Below, in pieces: positions 24,503 through 33,206 of a stretch of 64,000 bases of DNA (positions are counted from its first letter, which is position 1; every line of letters begins with the position of its first letter). The stretch spans positions 1,302,001 through 1,366,000 of the forward strand of contig NZ_CP017113.1 of NCBI RefSeq assembly GCF_001720465.1, written 5' to 3'. The notes beneath the pieces were generated by a model. That model was not told the origin of the DNA and searched no databases. It saw only the letters and a program-made list of their open reading frames with translations. This DNA comes from Porphyrobacter sp. LM 6. GTDB lineage: Bacteria > Pseudomonadota > Alphaproteobacteria > Sphingomonadales > Sphingomonadaceae. A program made the position numbers and the translations under genes.

Positions 24503-25153
24503 CTAATTCTCCCGCGCAGCCCTGATCGCTGCGCCTGCGGCGAAGGGCGCTATCGCCACCAGCGCGAGGCTGATTGCGCCGACGAAGCCGATGCTGGCCA
24601 CGTCCTGACGCGCCAGCGCACCCGCGCCGAAGATCAGGATCGGCAGCGCGAGCGGGATCAGCAGCAGGCCCGATAGCGCCGCGCCTGCCCTCAGCGAAGC
24701 GGTCAGCGCCGCGATCATCAAGCCGATCGCCGCCAGCCCCGGCGTGCCCGCCAGCAGGCCGAGCAGCAGGATATCGAAGGTCTCGCCTTCGATCTTGAGC
24801 AGCGCGGCCGCCGGAAAGGTCGCCAGCAGCAGCGGCGGGCCGAAGCTCAGCCAGTGCGCCAGCAGCCGCACCGCCATCATCGCTTCCTCGGCCATCCCGC
24901 GCAGTTTGAGCTGGTCGAAGAACCCCAGCTCGATATCGCGCGCCACCAGTTTTTCGAGCGGCAGGATCGCCGCCAGCAGCGCCGCGATCCACACCACCCC
25001 GCCGCCGGTTTTCAGCATCAGGTTCGCATCCGGCCCGACCGCGAAGGGGAACAGCATGGCGACCGCGACGAAGAACACGACAGGCAGCGCCGCGCCGCTT
25101 CCGGTGAACGGAAAGAACTGCGCCAGATCGCGGCGGAGCAGGGCGGCGATCAT
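24503..25153 (-). CDS. ccmB: Heme exporter protein CcmB
   Basis: CcmB is the integral membrane subunit of the CcmAB(C) ABC transporter needed for c-type cytochrome maturation, releasing heme from CcmE. The 216-residue product starts [14 protein letters not shown], contains six predicted membrane helices and the family motif GxxxFVAVAMLFPFAVGPD (residues 20-45), and the ELGFFDQLKLRGM amphipathic region. It overlaps ccmA by four bases. The frame extends 37 codons upstream, but that region is the end of ccmA. No ccmC follows; map converges instead. Confidence 0.9.
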   Translation of the reverse strand: MIAALLRRDLAQFFPFTGSGAALPVVFFVAVAMLFPFAVGPDANLMLKTGGGVVWIAALLAAILPLEKLVARDIELGFFDQLKLRGMAEEAMMAVRLLAHWLSFGPPLLLATFPAAALLKIEGETFDILLLGLLAGTPGLAAIGLMIAALTASLRAGAALSGLLLIPLALPILIFGAGALARQDVASIGFVGAISLALVAIAPFAAGAAIRAAREN

Positions 25154-25761
25154 GCCTCGTGCTCCGCTTCGGCGGGCGCGAAATCCTCGACCGCGAAGCT
25201 CGTCATCCCCGGCACATCGAGCGGCTGGTGCGAGGCGATCAGCGCAATCCCGCCGCTTTCGCAATGCCCGCGCACCAGCTCGCTGACCAATCCTTGCGAG
25301 GCGGCATCGAGGCCCGAAAGCGGCTCGTCGAGCAGCCAGATCGGCGCAGCCTGTCCGACCACGCGGGCGAGCGCGGCGCGCTTTTTCTGGCCGGTCGAAA
25401 GATAGCGCACCGGCACTTCGGCCAGCGTATCGAGCCGCAGCCGCGCCATGATCGCCTCGGCCTCGCGTGCGCCGTCCAGGCCGAACCAGAAGGCGAGCGC
25501 GCGGCCCAGCGGCAGATCGGGATCGAGGCCTGTGCGTTCATCGAGCAGCGCCAGCGCGCCTTCGCGGCGGACTTCGCCCGCGTAAGGCGTGGTGAGGCCC
25601 GCCACCGCGCGGATCAGCGTCGTCTTGCCTGCGCCGTTCGCGCCTGTGACATGGCACGCAGCGCCCGCCTCCAGCCGGAACGACAGCCGCCGGAACAGCA
25701 GCCGCTCGCCCCGGCGGCAGGCGAGATCATGCGCGGCGAAGGTGGGCGAGGGCGCTTGCAT
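25150..25761 (-). CDS. ccmA: Cytochrome c biogenesis ATP-binding protein CcmA
   Basis: CcmA is the ATPase of the cytochrome c maturation ABC transporter. In its 203 residues the Walker A motif GANGAGKTT (residues 41-49), the signature [13 protein letters not shown], the Walker [13 protein letters not shown] and the switch SHQPLDV are all visible in order. Short length and lack of any membrane part are typical for CcmA. ATGA overlap with ccmB indicates translational coupling. A TTGTTT-N16-CTAACG promoter candidate just upstream (25772-25799) would give a very short leader. Confidence 0.92.
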   Translation of the reverse strand: MQAPSPTFAAHDLACRRGERLLFRRLSFRLEAGAACHVTGANGAGKTTLIRAVAGLTTPYAGEVRREGALALLDERTGLDPDLPLGRALAFWFGLDGAREAEAIMARLRLDTLAEVPVRYLSTGQKKRAALARVVGQAAPIWLLDEPLSGLDAASQGLVSELVRGHCESGGIALIASHQPLDVPGMTSFAVEDFAPAEAEHEA

Positions 25762-25771
25762 TGCGGCCCAG

Positions 25772-25799
25772 CGTTAGGGAAAAGCGCAGACGCAAACAA
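25772..25799 (-). promoter_or_regulatory. Putative promoter of ccmAB
   Basis: On the minus strand TTGTTT, a 16-base spacer and CTAACG end about ten bases before the ccmA ATG. It resembles the TTGCnn-N16-CTAATn layout at ilvA, cysK and tRNA-Ala but is weaker in both boxes. Confidence 0.3.
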
Positions 25800-25826
25800 G
25801 CGACCCCTTTTTCAGGAAGTGCCCCC

Positions 25827-26126
25827 ATGTCCGTGCCCGAACTGACTCCCGCCGAAATCGAAGCGCTGCTCGCCCAGCATCCCGCATGGGAGCTGGCGCG
25901 CGAGGGCAAGGCGATTGCGCGCACCTTCCGCTTCAAGGATTTCTCCGAGGCCTGGGGTTTCATGTCGCGTGTCGCCCTGCTGGCCGAGGTGCAGGATCAC
26001 CACCCCGAATGGTTCAACGTCTACAACCGCGTCGAGGTGACGTTGACCACGCATGATGCGGGGGAAAGCGGCGGTCTTTCGGCGCGCGATGTGCGGATGG
26101 CTGCGGCGATTGAGGGGCTTGTCTGA
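25827..26126 (+). CDS. phhB: 4a-hydroxytetrahydrobiopterin dehydratase
   Basis: The enzyme (pterin-4a-carbinolamine dehydratase) recycles the pterin cofactor used by phenylalanine hydroxylase. The 99-residue protein has the family signature spanning [17 protein letters not shown] and the THDAGGLSARD-like end ([15 protein letters not shown]), with the catalytic His pair in DHHPEW. The ATG at 25827 has AGGAAG seven bases upstream; the longer frame begins inside the opposite-strand ccmA promoter region. phhA is not in the window. The next gene follows after one base. Confidence 0.92.
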   Translation: MSVPELTPAEIEALLAQHPAWELAREGKAIARTFRFKDFSEAWGFMSRVALLAEVQDHHPEWFNVYNRVEVTLTTHDAGESGGLSARDVRMAAAIEGLV

Positions 26127-26127
26127 A

Positions 26128-26724
26128 ATGCTGCGCGCCGCCCTCGCGCTGCTGGTGCTGGCGGGCGCGGCCACCGCGCAGGCGCAGGATGCGCGCCCCG
26201 CTTGCGACCGCGAAGTCGAGGTGCGCGAGGCCACCGATTGGTGGAGTGCCGATCATTTCTCGGTGCGCTGGTTGCACTGGTTCCCCGACCGCGCGAGCCT
26301 TTCCGTAAGCGCCTACACCTACGACGCGCATTATCGCCATCACCTTGAGGCGGAGGGGCCGTTTTCGGAATGGTCTTCCAATTCCGTCATCGTGTCGCCC
26401 AAGACGATGCGGACGCGCGGCAAGCTCTGGGCGCAGCTCGCCGCGGACGGGCGATCACTTCCGCCCGAGGAAGTGTCCCGCAGCGGCGGGTTCTACGGCA
26501 TTGCCAGTTTCAAGGCACACACCGTGAAGGACTTCATCGGCGATGCGCCGGAACTGACGATCACCTTCTTTGATCGCAAGCAGGCCGTGGTTGACCGCTA
26601 CACCATCCCGCGCGCGACGATCGAGGCCGCCACGGCGCGCATGATGTCGGTCTATGCAGACTATCGGGCGGGTCTGGCCGAACCGCCGACGCCCTGTCCG
26701 CCGGAAATCGTTCTCGTTCACTGA
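26128..26724 (+). CDS. Secreted protein of unknown function
   Basis: I do not recognise this family. The 198-residue product has a clear signal peptide (MLRAALALLVLAGAATAQAQ) and a mature part with two Cys (near residues 26 and 190) that could form a disulfide. The middle contains WSADHFSVRWLHWFPDRASL and a KAHTVKDFIGDAPELTITFF segment, with a mix of beta strands and aromatic residues. It starts one base after the phhB stop, so the two are likely one transcript, but no functional link is evident. Periplasmic or extracellular location is inferred from the signal peptide. Confidence 0.75.
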   Translation: MLRAALALLVLAGAATAQAQDARPACDREVEVREATDWWSADHFSVRWLHWFPDRASLSVSAYTYDAHYRHHLEAEGPFSEWSSNSVIVSPKTMRTRGKLWAQLAADGRSLPPEEVSRSGGFYGIASFKAHTVKDFIGDAPELTITFFDRKQAVVDRYTIPRATIEAATARMMSVYADYRAGLAEPPTPCPPEIVLVH

Positions 26725-26743
26725 GGGCGGTGGCGGGCGCCGC

Positions 26744-27553
26744 TTACCGCCCCAGCAGCCCCTGCCGCCCGGCGGCGCGTTGCTGCTTTCTCACCTTGCC
26801 CGGCATCCAGCGCTTGGCGAAGGCGAGCTGGCGCGCGGTCTTGCCGACCAGATAGTGCAGCTCGTGCCCGTGGACCGCGTTCCAGACGGTCTGGGCGACC
26901 TCCTCGACCGGCGTGATCTCCAGCCCGGCGGCGCGCACGCGGGTGCGGATATCCTCGTTGGTGTTGCGGTTGCCGGTGCCGTCGAGCAGCGGGGTTTCGA
27001 TGAAGCTCGGGCAGATCGAGGCGACGGTGATCCCGTCCGGCGCCCATTCGGCATCGAGGCTTTCGGCGATCCCGCGCACGGCAAACTTGGTCGCGCTGTA
27101 GACGCTCATGCCGCTGCCGCCGGTGATCCCGGCCGCGCTGGCGGTGTTGATCAGCGCCGATCCGGGTGCGGTGGCCTTGAGATAGGGATAGACCGCCTGC
27201 GCGCCGTAGAGCACCCCGCGCAGGTTGATGTCGAGGCAGGCGTCGATCTCGTCTTTGCCGAGTTCAGCGAGCGGCCCGCCGGTGCCGATCCCGGCGTTGT
27301 TGAGCATCACGTCGATACGGCCCCCTGCGGCCTTGGCGAAGTCGGCCAGCGCCCCGTCCCACGCCGCGCGGTCGCGCACGTCGAGACGTCCTGCCCACTT
27401 CGCCTCACCGCTGATGAGCGACAGGGTTTCGGCCATCCCGGCCTCGTTGACATCGGCCACGCCGACGAACCAGCCGCGTGCGGCAAAGTGCAGGGCGGTG
27501 GCGCGCCCGATGCCGGACGCGCCGCCGGTGATGAAGATGCTGCGCTGTGCCAT
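26744..27553 (-). CDS. Short-chain dehydrogenase/reductase
   Basis: A classical NAD(P)-dependent SDR of 269 residues. The cofactor motif TGGASGIG (residues 9-16), the structural NNAG (residues about 90-93), the catalytic Ser in INTASAAG and the YSATK active site (Tyr and Lys four apart) are all present. After the core it carries a basic C-terminal tail (KRWMPGKVRKQQRAAGRQG). Asp after beta-strand 2 (VGVADVN) suggests NAD preference. Substrate cannot be told from sequence. Convergent with the secreted-protein gene and followed upstream, after 74 bases, by the S9 peptidase on the same strand. Confidence 0.88.
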   Translation of the reverse strand: MAQRSIFITGGASGIGRATALHFAARGWFVGVADVNEAGMAETLSLISGEAKWAGRLDVRDRAAWDGALADFAKAAGGRIDVMLNNAGIGTGGPLAELGKDEIDACLDINLRGVLYGAQAVYPYLKATAPGSALINTASAAGITGGSGMSVYSATKFAVRGIAESLDAEWAPDGITVASICPSFIETPLLDGTGNRNTNEDIRTRVRAAGLEITPVEEVAQTVWNAVHGHELHYLVGKTARQLAFAKRWMPGKVRKQQRAAGRQGLLGR

Positions 27554-27627
27554 GTGGTGATCCCTCTCCGATTGCGTTTTGCAACCGTTTATCGGCTCAC
27601 ATTGGCTTTGTCAGCACCGCTGCGCGG

Positions 27628-29703
27628 CTATTTCGCCATCCCGTGCACATGGCTTGCGCCTTCGACGATCTGCGCGCTCGAGGGCTTCAGCACATCGCCC
27701 AGCGGCTCGGCCCGGCCGCCGATGCAATCGGCGAGGAAGTTCTCGGCGATGGCAAAGAAGGCGATGTTGTTTTCCGGCCGCGCAAAGCCATGGCCTTCAT
27801 CGGGATAGAGCACATAGGTGACAGGGATGCCCGCCGCCTTCATCGCGCTGACGATCTGGTCGCTTTCGGCCTGCTTCACGCGCGGATCATTGGCGCCCTG
27901 TCCGATCAGCAACGGCTTCACGATTTTGTCCGCCTTGTAGAGCGGGCTGGCGGCCTGGAGCAGCTTGCGGCCCTCTTCGGTATTGGGATCGCCCATCCGC
28001 TCGTGGAAAACCTTCACGATCGGGCCCCAATAGGGCGGGATGGTCGAGAGCAGGGTTTCGAGGTTCGACGGGCCGACGATATCCACCCCGCAGGCGAAGG
28101 TTTCGGGCGTGAAGGTGAGGCCCGCCAGCGTCGCATAGCCGCCATAGGAGCCGCCCATGATCGCGACCTTGTCCTTGCGGGCAACCCCTTCGCGCACCGC
28201 CCAATCGACCGCGTCGATCAGGTCATCGTGCATCTTCAGGCCCCACTGCTTGTTGCCGGCGTTGAGGAAGTCCTTGCCGAACCCGGTCGAGCCGCGGAAG
28301 TTGACGCTGAGCACGGCATAGCCGCGGTTGGCGAGCATCTGGTGGATCGAGTTGAAGCCGTAACCATCGCGCGCCCACGGCCCGCCGTGCACCAGCAGTA
28401 CCATCGGCACGGCTGCATCGGGGCGGCCATCGCCGTCGCTGTCGCTGCCCGGCGGCAGGGTGAGATAGGAGGGCAGGGTGAGCCCGTCGCGGCTGGCGAT
28501 CTCGCGCGGGTGCATCGGCTGGAGCGGCATTCCCTGCAACGCCGGCCGCGCGGTGTAGAAGGGGGTAAGCGTGCCGGCCTTGCGGTCATAGATGAAGGTC
28601 GCCACCGGCTTCACCAACGGGTCGTTCCACACGATCCACACGCTGTCGTCATCGGTGCGGCTGTTGATGCCGAAATCGCCTTCCAGACGTTCGCCCAGCC
28701 ACGCCAGCGACGCGGCCATCGCCGGATCGGTCGCCTTCCATTCGGTGGTGAGGTAATCGATCGCATAGGCCTCGACCACGCCCGTCACCGGATTGCGCAG
28801 GGTGGTGGTGATATCGGCCTTGTCGTCTTCGGCGAGGATGCGTTTGGCCCCGCTCGCGGTGTCCTGTGCGATCAGCGCAGCGGTGTTCCGCCCGCGGCTG
28901 TCGATCCAGTAGAGCGTTGCCCCGTCCGAGGTGTAACCGGCGGGTGCGGTGGTGAGCGAATCTTCCATCGCCGTGCTTTCGAACGGCGTCGCCTCGACCG
29001 TGTTGCCGGTCACCCGGAAATAGTCGTTCCCGCCGCTGTCGTTCTGGCGGATCGCCATGCGCAAGGTCAGGCTGTCATCGGCCATAAACTCGGCATAGGC
29101 GTTGTTTTCCAGCACCAGCGTCAGCTTGCCGGTGGCGAGATCGAGCAGGTAGACATCGTGCCACTGCGGATCGCGGTTGTTGATGCCGAGCAGCAGCTTG
29201 TCCTTGATCGTGGTCGATGCGCCGATCATCTGGACGCGGGTGTTCTCGAACGGGGTGACGGTGGTTTCCGCCCCGGTGGCGACGTCCACGCGGTAGAGCA
29301 GGAAGTTCTCGTCCCCGCCCTTGTCCTGGATGTAGAGCAGCGCGCGCGCATCGGGTGACCAGAAATACTGGCGGATCGGACGGTCGGTCGCGCTGGTCAT
29401 GGCGCGGGCAGCGGCCGGATCGGCGGCGGGGGCGACCCACAGGTTCATCACCCCGTCCTTGGGCGCGAGCCAGCTCAGCCATTGGCCGTCAGGGCTGATC
29501 TGCCCGCCCGCCCGCACCGGGTTGCCGAACAGGGCAGCACGCGGGATCAGAGTGGCGGTTTCGGCGTGATCGGTCATGGTCGCTCCGGCGGTGGTCACGG
29601 GGGTGGGCGAAGGGCTTTCGGCAGAAGCAAGGCCGGGCAGGGCAAAGGCCGCAGCGGCGGCGCCGCAGGCGAGCAATCTGGCAAAACGTGCAGTGTTGGA
29701 CAT
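27628..29703 (-). CDS. S9 family peptidase (prolyl oligopeptidase type)
   Basis: A 691-residue secreted serine peptidase. Residues 1-28 form a signal peptide; residues about 50-400 make up the beta-propeller domain (repeated SPDGQWLSWLAP and YLLDLATGKL-type blades); the C-terminal third is an alpha/beta hydrolase domain with the nucleophile Ser519 in GGSYGGYATL, an Asp in GANDPRVKQ and the catalytic His in DEGHGF. It resembles acylaminoacyl peptidases or dipeptidyl peptidases. GGAGAG eight bases upstream supports the start. The likely role is scavenging peptides in the periplasm. Confidence 0.92.
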   Translation of the reverse strand: MSNTARFARLLACGAAAAAFALPGLASAESPSPTPVTTAGATMTDHAETATLIPRAALFGNPVRAGGQISPDGQWLSWLAPKDGVMNLWVAPAADPAAARAMTSATDRPIRQYFWSPDARALLYIQDKGGDENFLLYRVDVATGAETTVTPFENTRVQMIGASTTIKDKLLLGINNRDPQWHDVYLLDLATGKLTLVLENNAYAEFMADDSLTLRMAIRQNDSGGNDYFRVTGNTVEATPFESTAMEDSLTTAPAGYTSDGATLYWIDSRGRNTAALIAQDTASGAKRILAEDDKADITTTLRNPVTGVVEAYAIDYLTTEWKATDPAMAASLAWLGERLEGDFGINSRTDDDSVWIVWNDPLVKPVATFIYDRKAGTLTPFYTARPALQGMPLQPMHPREIASRDGLTLPSYLTLPPGSDSDGDGRPDAAVPMVLLVHGGPWARDGYGFNSIHQMLANRGYAVLSVNFRGSTGFGKDFLNAGNKQWGLKMHDDLIDAVDWAVREGVARKDKVAIMGGSYGGYATLAGLTFTPETFACGVDIVGPSNLETLLSTIPPYWGPIVKVFHERMGDPNTEEGRKLLQAASPLYKADKIVKPLLIGQGANDPRVKQAESDQIVSAMKAAGIPVTYVLYPDEGHGFARPENNIAFFAIAENFLADCIGGRAEPLGDVLKPSSAQIVEGASHVHGMAK

Positions 29704-30011
29704 GGAGTCTCTCCTTTCCGGTGTACATCTGTGTTATGCAGATAAGACACCTGCCGCCACCTTGCAAGGCACCGCGTGGCAACAGCGCCGGGTTGGCGTC
29801 GTCGTTCGGGAATGAGGATGCTGCGCTTCGTTGCAATGCAGGAAGCAATTTCAACATTTTAGCGCAGATGAATCAGCGGGAGCTCACTACTTCGACAATC
29901 CGACACTGTCTGGATGGCGGGTTTTGGGATGGTCGAAACTGTGGCCGAATGACTGAAACTGGGTGGGGAGCGGAAGGTCCGGGTTTGCCAAACATGCTTG
30001 CGAAACAGACG
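29704..30011. other. Gene-free stretch at the islet boundary
   Basis: These 308 bases contain no convincing gene on either strand. The first part holds the ribosome site and leader of the S9 peptidase. From about 29840 the sequence becomes visibly richer in A and T than the flanks. At 29947-29966, GAATGACTGAAACTGGGTGG resembles GAACGACCGCAATGGGGTCG at 31647-31666 (14 of 20 identical), on the same strand at the other end of the TetR/hydrolase pair. Confidence 0.6.
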
Positions 30012-30635
30012 CTAGCTTGAAACATAAAGCCGTAGCATGGTCGTCAATTCATTTGTCATTTTATCGGCTTCGATAGGGACTCCAGCGTCATCAACAATCC
30101 AGCGGTGGGTGAGAGCCTCAGCGGCATCGACAACCATTGAGGCTTTGAGCTTTGGGTCGTTCGTCTGACCGGCTAGCAGGCGTGAAACCAGTGAGATTGC
30201 GCTATTGCGCAATTGATTGATCCGGGCCTTCTGATCCTCGGACAGGGGGACTTCGTTCGAGATAACACGATGCAATTTCGGGTTATCTTGATGAATGAGG
30301 ATGAAGCCTCGGACGGTTGCCTTAACGATATCTGCTGCAGACAAACTGCCCGCCGGAAGATCAGCCAAGCCCGCAATATAGGTCTCACCTTGCGCGAGAT
30401 GACGATCCAAGATTACGTCGATAATTGCCTGCTTGTTGGCAAAATACTCATAGACTGACCCGATTGAAACGCCTGCTGTGTGCGCCACCGCATTCGTGGT
30501 CAGTCCGCGCGATCCCTTCTCCGCCAAAATCCGAGCTGCCGCTTCGACAATGACCTCGACTGTCTCTTTGGACCGCGCCTGTCTGGCCTGTCTTGCAGGC
30601 TTTCGAACCAGTTTTGCGGTCTGACGAGGAGGCAT
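30012..30635 (-). CDS. TetR family transcriptional regulator
   Basis: This 207-residue repressor-type protein has the TetR helix-turn-helix at residues about 25-65: IVEAAARILAEKGSRGLTTN followed by VAHTAGVSIGSVYEYFANKQ. The C-terminal ligand domain (residues 75-207) ends in a hydrophobic MLRLYVSS. The N-terminus is Arg/Lys/Gln-rich. The ATG at 30635 is chosen because upstream codons would run into the divergent hydrolase gene. Only 46 bases separate the two starts, and they hold an 18-bp imperfect palindrome, so it probably controls the hydrolase and itself. Codon use is more A/T-rich than in flanking genes. Confidence 0.88.
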   Translation of the reverse strand: MPPRQTAKLVRKPARQARQARSKETVEVIVEAAARILAEKGSRGLTTNAVAHTAGVSIGSVYEYFANKQAIIDVILDRHLAQGETYIAGLADLPAGSLSAADIVKATVRGFILIHQDNPKLHRVISNEVPLSEDQKARINQLRNSAISLVSRLLAGQTNDPKLKASMVVDAAEALTHRWIVDDAGVPIEADKMTNELTTMLRLYVSS

Positions 30636-30654
30636 AGAAACCCGAGTTTCATAA

Positions 30655-30672
30655 ATTGAGCATTTGTTCAAT
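30655..30672. promoter_or_regulatory. Candidate TetR operator
   Basis: ATTGAGCATTTGTTCAAT is an imperfect 18-bp palindrome (seven of nine pairs match, outer arms ATTGA/TCAAT) exactly between the divergent TetR and hydrolase starts. Size and position fit a TetR dimer site controlling both genes. Confidence 0.5.
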
Positions 30673-30681
30673 AAGAAGATC

Positions 30682-31605
30682 ATGAAGACATTTTCGCAAA
30701 GCGCGTCATGGACGGTATATCGACGGCTGCTCGCCGATGAGTTCGGCCTGGTTCTCACGCGCGAACCAAAGGAAAATTGGCTTCGGGTTCGTGGCCATCA
30801 CGTCCGTGTGGATGAATGGTTGCCGCAAGGGGAAGCGAAAGGGACCGTCATTCTGGTGCATGGCGGTGGCGGCAACGGCAGGATCCTTGCGCCGGCGGCT
30901 GAGCCGATAGTCGAACTCGGCTGGCGCGTCATTTCTCCCGACCTGCCCGGTTATGGCTTGACCGAAACGGCGCCAGAATATGACTGGGATTATGCCGAAT
31001 GGCCTAGCGTAATCGCCGCAATCGCCGACTCACAGGCCGGAACGGTCGTGCTAATGGGCCTTTCGATGGGTGGCCTTACCGCATTCTTCGCGGCCCAGCA
31101 GAGCGCGCACGTCTCGGGCGTCATCGCGACGACATTGCTTGACCTATCCGACCCGAAGATTTTCTCGCTCGCTGCCCGTTGGCGTTGGCTCGGTCACTTG
31201 AGCCGCTTCAGCATGAAAACGATCCCTTGGCTTTTTGATCGTGTACGAATGCCGCTTTCGCTCGCCACCCCGTTGAAGGCAATGAGCAGCAGCCGTGCAA
31301 TGCAGCGCTACTTTGCGGACGACAAACTTATTGGAGCGAGCTGGAAACCGGCGCGCTTTTTCCGGACAGTTCATCAATATCGCGCTCAAAACTGGCAGCT
31401 GGATTGCCCGCTACTGCTCGTTCATCCAGGCGCCGATAGCTGGACGCCAACTGCCCAGAGCAAAGCGGTTTATGATCGGATCAAGGCAGACAAGCAATTT
31501 GTTGAATTGACCAATGGATCGCACTTGCCGGTCGAACAGCCTGCCTATCAAGAGCTTGCTATTGCCATCGGCAAATTTCTCCGGTCAGTTGCGGGCAAAG
31601 GTTAG
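30682..31605 (+). CDS. Alpha/beta hydrolase
   Basis: A 307-residue alpha/beta-fold hydrolase with the oxyanion region VILVHGGGGNGR, the nucleophile Ser128 in GLSMGG, an Asp in HPGADSWTP and the catalytic His in GSHLPVEQP. A cap region lies at residues about 150-230 (RWLGHLSRFSMKTIPWLFDR). No signal peptide is seen, so it is likely cytoplasmic. The ATG at 30682 is preferred over a TTG at 30664. It is divergent from a TetR regulator, and the pair is a typical self-contained substrate-induced unit. Base composition suggests transfer. The substrate is unknown; esterase or lactonase activity is possible. Confidence 0.87.
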   Translation: MKTFSQSASWTVYRRLLADEFGLVLTREPKENWLRVRGHHVRVDEWLPQGEAKGTVILVHGGGGNGRILAPAAEPIVELGWRVISPDLPGYGLTETAPEYDWDYAEWPSVIAAIADSQAGTVVLMGLSMGGLTAFFAAQQSAHVSGVIATTLLDLSDPKIFSLAARWRWLGHLSRFSMKTIPWLFDRVRMPLSLATPLKAMSSSRAMQRYFADDKLIGASWKPARFFRTVHQYRAQNWQLDCPLLLVHPGADSWTPTAQSKAVYDRIKADKQFVELTNGSHLPVEQPAYQELAIAIGKFLRSVAGKG

Positions 31606-31716
31606 TTTAACCTGCGGCACGTTCAAGCACGCATCAAAGGTAAGCTGAACGACCGCAATGGGGTCGATTGCTGACCGGCAGCAATTGCGCCGGAATTGCA
31701 AATACCGGACGCCCCC

Positions 31717-32334
31717 TCACAGCGCCGGGTTCGCGTAGTAGTGCCACGTAAAGATCGCCATCGCCCCGCGCTGCGGCGCCCAGGGCTCGGCCAGTGCGCG
31801 GGTGGCTTTTTCTGCCGGGCGCTCCTCAAGGCCTAGCAACCGCTTCACGCCTTCCTGCACAGCGAGGTCGCCTGCGGGCCAGATATCGGGGCGGCCTTCG
31901 GCGAACAGCAGGTAGATCTCCGCCGACCAGCGCCCGATGCCCTTGATGCGGGTGAGCAGTTCGATCGCGTCCTCGTCGCCTTCCGGAAGCCCTTCGAAAT
32001 CGAGCTCGCCCGCTTCCACCAGCTCGCACAGGCTGCGGGCATAGCCCTGCTTCTGGCGTGATAGCCCGCAGGCCCGCAGCGTATCGAAATCGCGTTTCAG
32101 CACGCAGGCGGGGGTGAAGTCCGGCCCGAGTTCCGCCTCCAGCTTGCCCCACATCGATGCGGCGGCCGCGACCGAGACCTGCTGGCCGACGATGGTGCGC
32201 AGCAGCGTCTTGTAACCCCGCGCACGCAGGCGCGGTTCGGGATAACCGATGCGGGCCAGTTCCACCGCGAGGCGCGGCTCCCTTGCAGCCACCGCATCGA
32301 GGTCTTCACGCAATTTTTCGGCTGACAGCCCCAC
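31717..32334 (-). CDS. DNA-3-methyladenine glycosylase, AlkA type
   Basis: This 205-residue base-excision repair enzyme belongs to the HhH-GPD superfamily. The helix-hairpin-helix LLTRIKGIGRWSAEIYLLFA is followed by the Gly/Pro-rich loop and catalytic Asp in WPAGDLAVQEG. The region TIVGQQVSVAAAASMWGKLE matches the AlkA core. It lacks the N-terminal AlkA domain, as in short bacterial DNA-3-methyladenine glycosylase II proteins. A GTG start at 32334 is chosen because AAGGA lies eight bases upstream; the open frame extends much further but into the ferredoxin gene on the other strand. Divergent from that ferredoxin. Confidence 0.88.
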   Translation of the reverse strand: MGLSAEKLREDLDAVAAREPRLAVELARIGYPEPRLRARGYKTLLRTIVGQQVSVAAAASMWGKLEAELGPDFTPACVLKRDFDTLRACGLSRQKQGYARSLCELVEAGELDFEGLPEGDEDAIELLTRIKGIGRWSAEIYLLFAEGRPDIWPAGDLAVQEGVKRLLGLEERPAEKATRALAEPWAPQRGAMAIFTWHYYANPAL

Positions 32335-32439
32335 TCGCACTTTCCTTAACTTGCAACCGTCCCCAGAGTATCTTAGCAGCGCGGGCGAACCTCTCACAGC
32401 GCCTATTCTTGCGCCCAACCCCAAAAGGAATTCCGATCC

Positions 32440-32757
32440 ATGCCCAGACTGGTCGTCACCAACCGCGAAGGCACCACCAGCGAGATCGAGGTCAGCGACG
32501 GCCTCACCGTGATGGAAGCGATCCGCGACAACGGCTTTGACGAACTGCTGGCGCTGTGCGGCGGGTGCTGCTCGTGCGCGACCTGCCACGTGCATGTCGA
32601 TCCGGCCTTCGCCGACAAGCTGCCCAAGATGAGCGAAGACGAGGACGATCTGCTGGAATCGAGCGATCACCGCGCGGCGGGCAGCCGCCTGTCGTGCCAG
32701 ATCCCGTTCACCGCCGATCTCGACGGTCTGCACGTCACGATCGCTCCGGAAGATTGA
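32440..32757 (+). CDS. 2Fe-2S ferredoxin
   Basis: A 105-residue adrenodoxin/putidaredoxin-type ferredoxin. The cluster ligands are the three Cys of [11 protein letters not shown] (pattern Cx5Cx2C) and the later Cys in RLSCQIPF. Acidic residues [10 protein letters not shown] form the usual partner-docking helix. This class passes electrons to cytochrome P450s or Rieske-type oxygenases, or supports Fe-S cluster assembly; no such partner is nearby, so the role is open. AAAAGGA before the ATG supports the start. Confidence 0.93.
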   Translation: MPRLVVTNREGTTSEIEVSDGLTVMEAIRDNGFDELLALCGGCCSCATCHVHVDPAFADKLPKMSEDEDDLLESSDHRAAGSRLSCQIPFTADLDGLHVTIAPED

Positions 32758-32776
32758 TCTGACGGGGCGGGGGCCA

Positions 32777-33148
32777 GTGGACGCTGACCTCGCCCGTTTC
32801 CTGCGCGACGAATTGGGCCACGCGCCCGAAGGCGATGCCGCCGGGCCGTGGACTGTGCGCGGCCCCGTGTGGCTGTGGCAGGGCAGCGACGGCGCGCCCG
32901 CCAAGGGCTCGTGGTATTTCCTCACCATCGATGGCGAAACCGCGCAGGCAATCCGCGCTCAAGCGGTGAACGCGGCGGCATGGGGGTCGGTCTATGTCGA
33001 GGCGACCATCGGCGGCACCACCTGGCGCACCTCGCTGTTCCCCTCCAAACAGGTCGGCGGCTGGCTGCTGCCCCTAAAGGCCGCCGTCCGCAAGGCCGAG
33101 AAGCTGGCCGAGGGACAAGTGATCGACGCGGTGCTCGCGCTCACCTGA
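32777..33148 (+). CDS. DUF1905 family protein
   Basis: The 123-residue product matches the DUF1905 fold: a beta-rich domain with the typical blocks GSWYFLTIDGETAQAIRA, WGSVYVEATIGGTTWRTSLF and GGWLLPLKAAVRKAEKLAEG. The family has no established biochemical role. It begins with GTG 19 bases after the ferredoxin stop, so the two may be cotranscribed. No membrane segment or signal peptide is present. The start is the first plausible one; a shorter version is possible. Confidence 0.8.
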   Translation: MDADLARFLRDELGHAPEGDAAGPWTVRGPVWLWQGSDGAPAKGSWYFLTIDGETAQAIRAQAVNAAAWGSVYVEATIGGTTWRTSLFPSKQVGGWLLPLKAAVRKAEKLAEGQVIDAVLALT

Positions 33149-33171
33149 CTGCACAATCTGCGCCTTGGCCG

Positions 33172-33199
33172 TTGCGGCCTGCCGCCCAAGCGCCTAATT
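33172..33199 (+). promoter_or_regulatory. Putative promoter of cysK
   Basis: TTGCGG (33172-33177), 16 bases, then CTAATT (33194-33199), ending seven bases before the cysK ATG, which predicts a nearly leaderless transcript. The 11 bases AAGCGCCTAAT are shared with the ilvA upstream region. Confidence 0.4.
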
Positions 33200-33206
33200 C
33201 ACGCGT

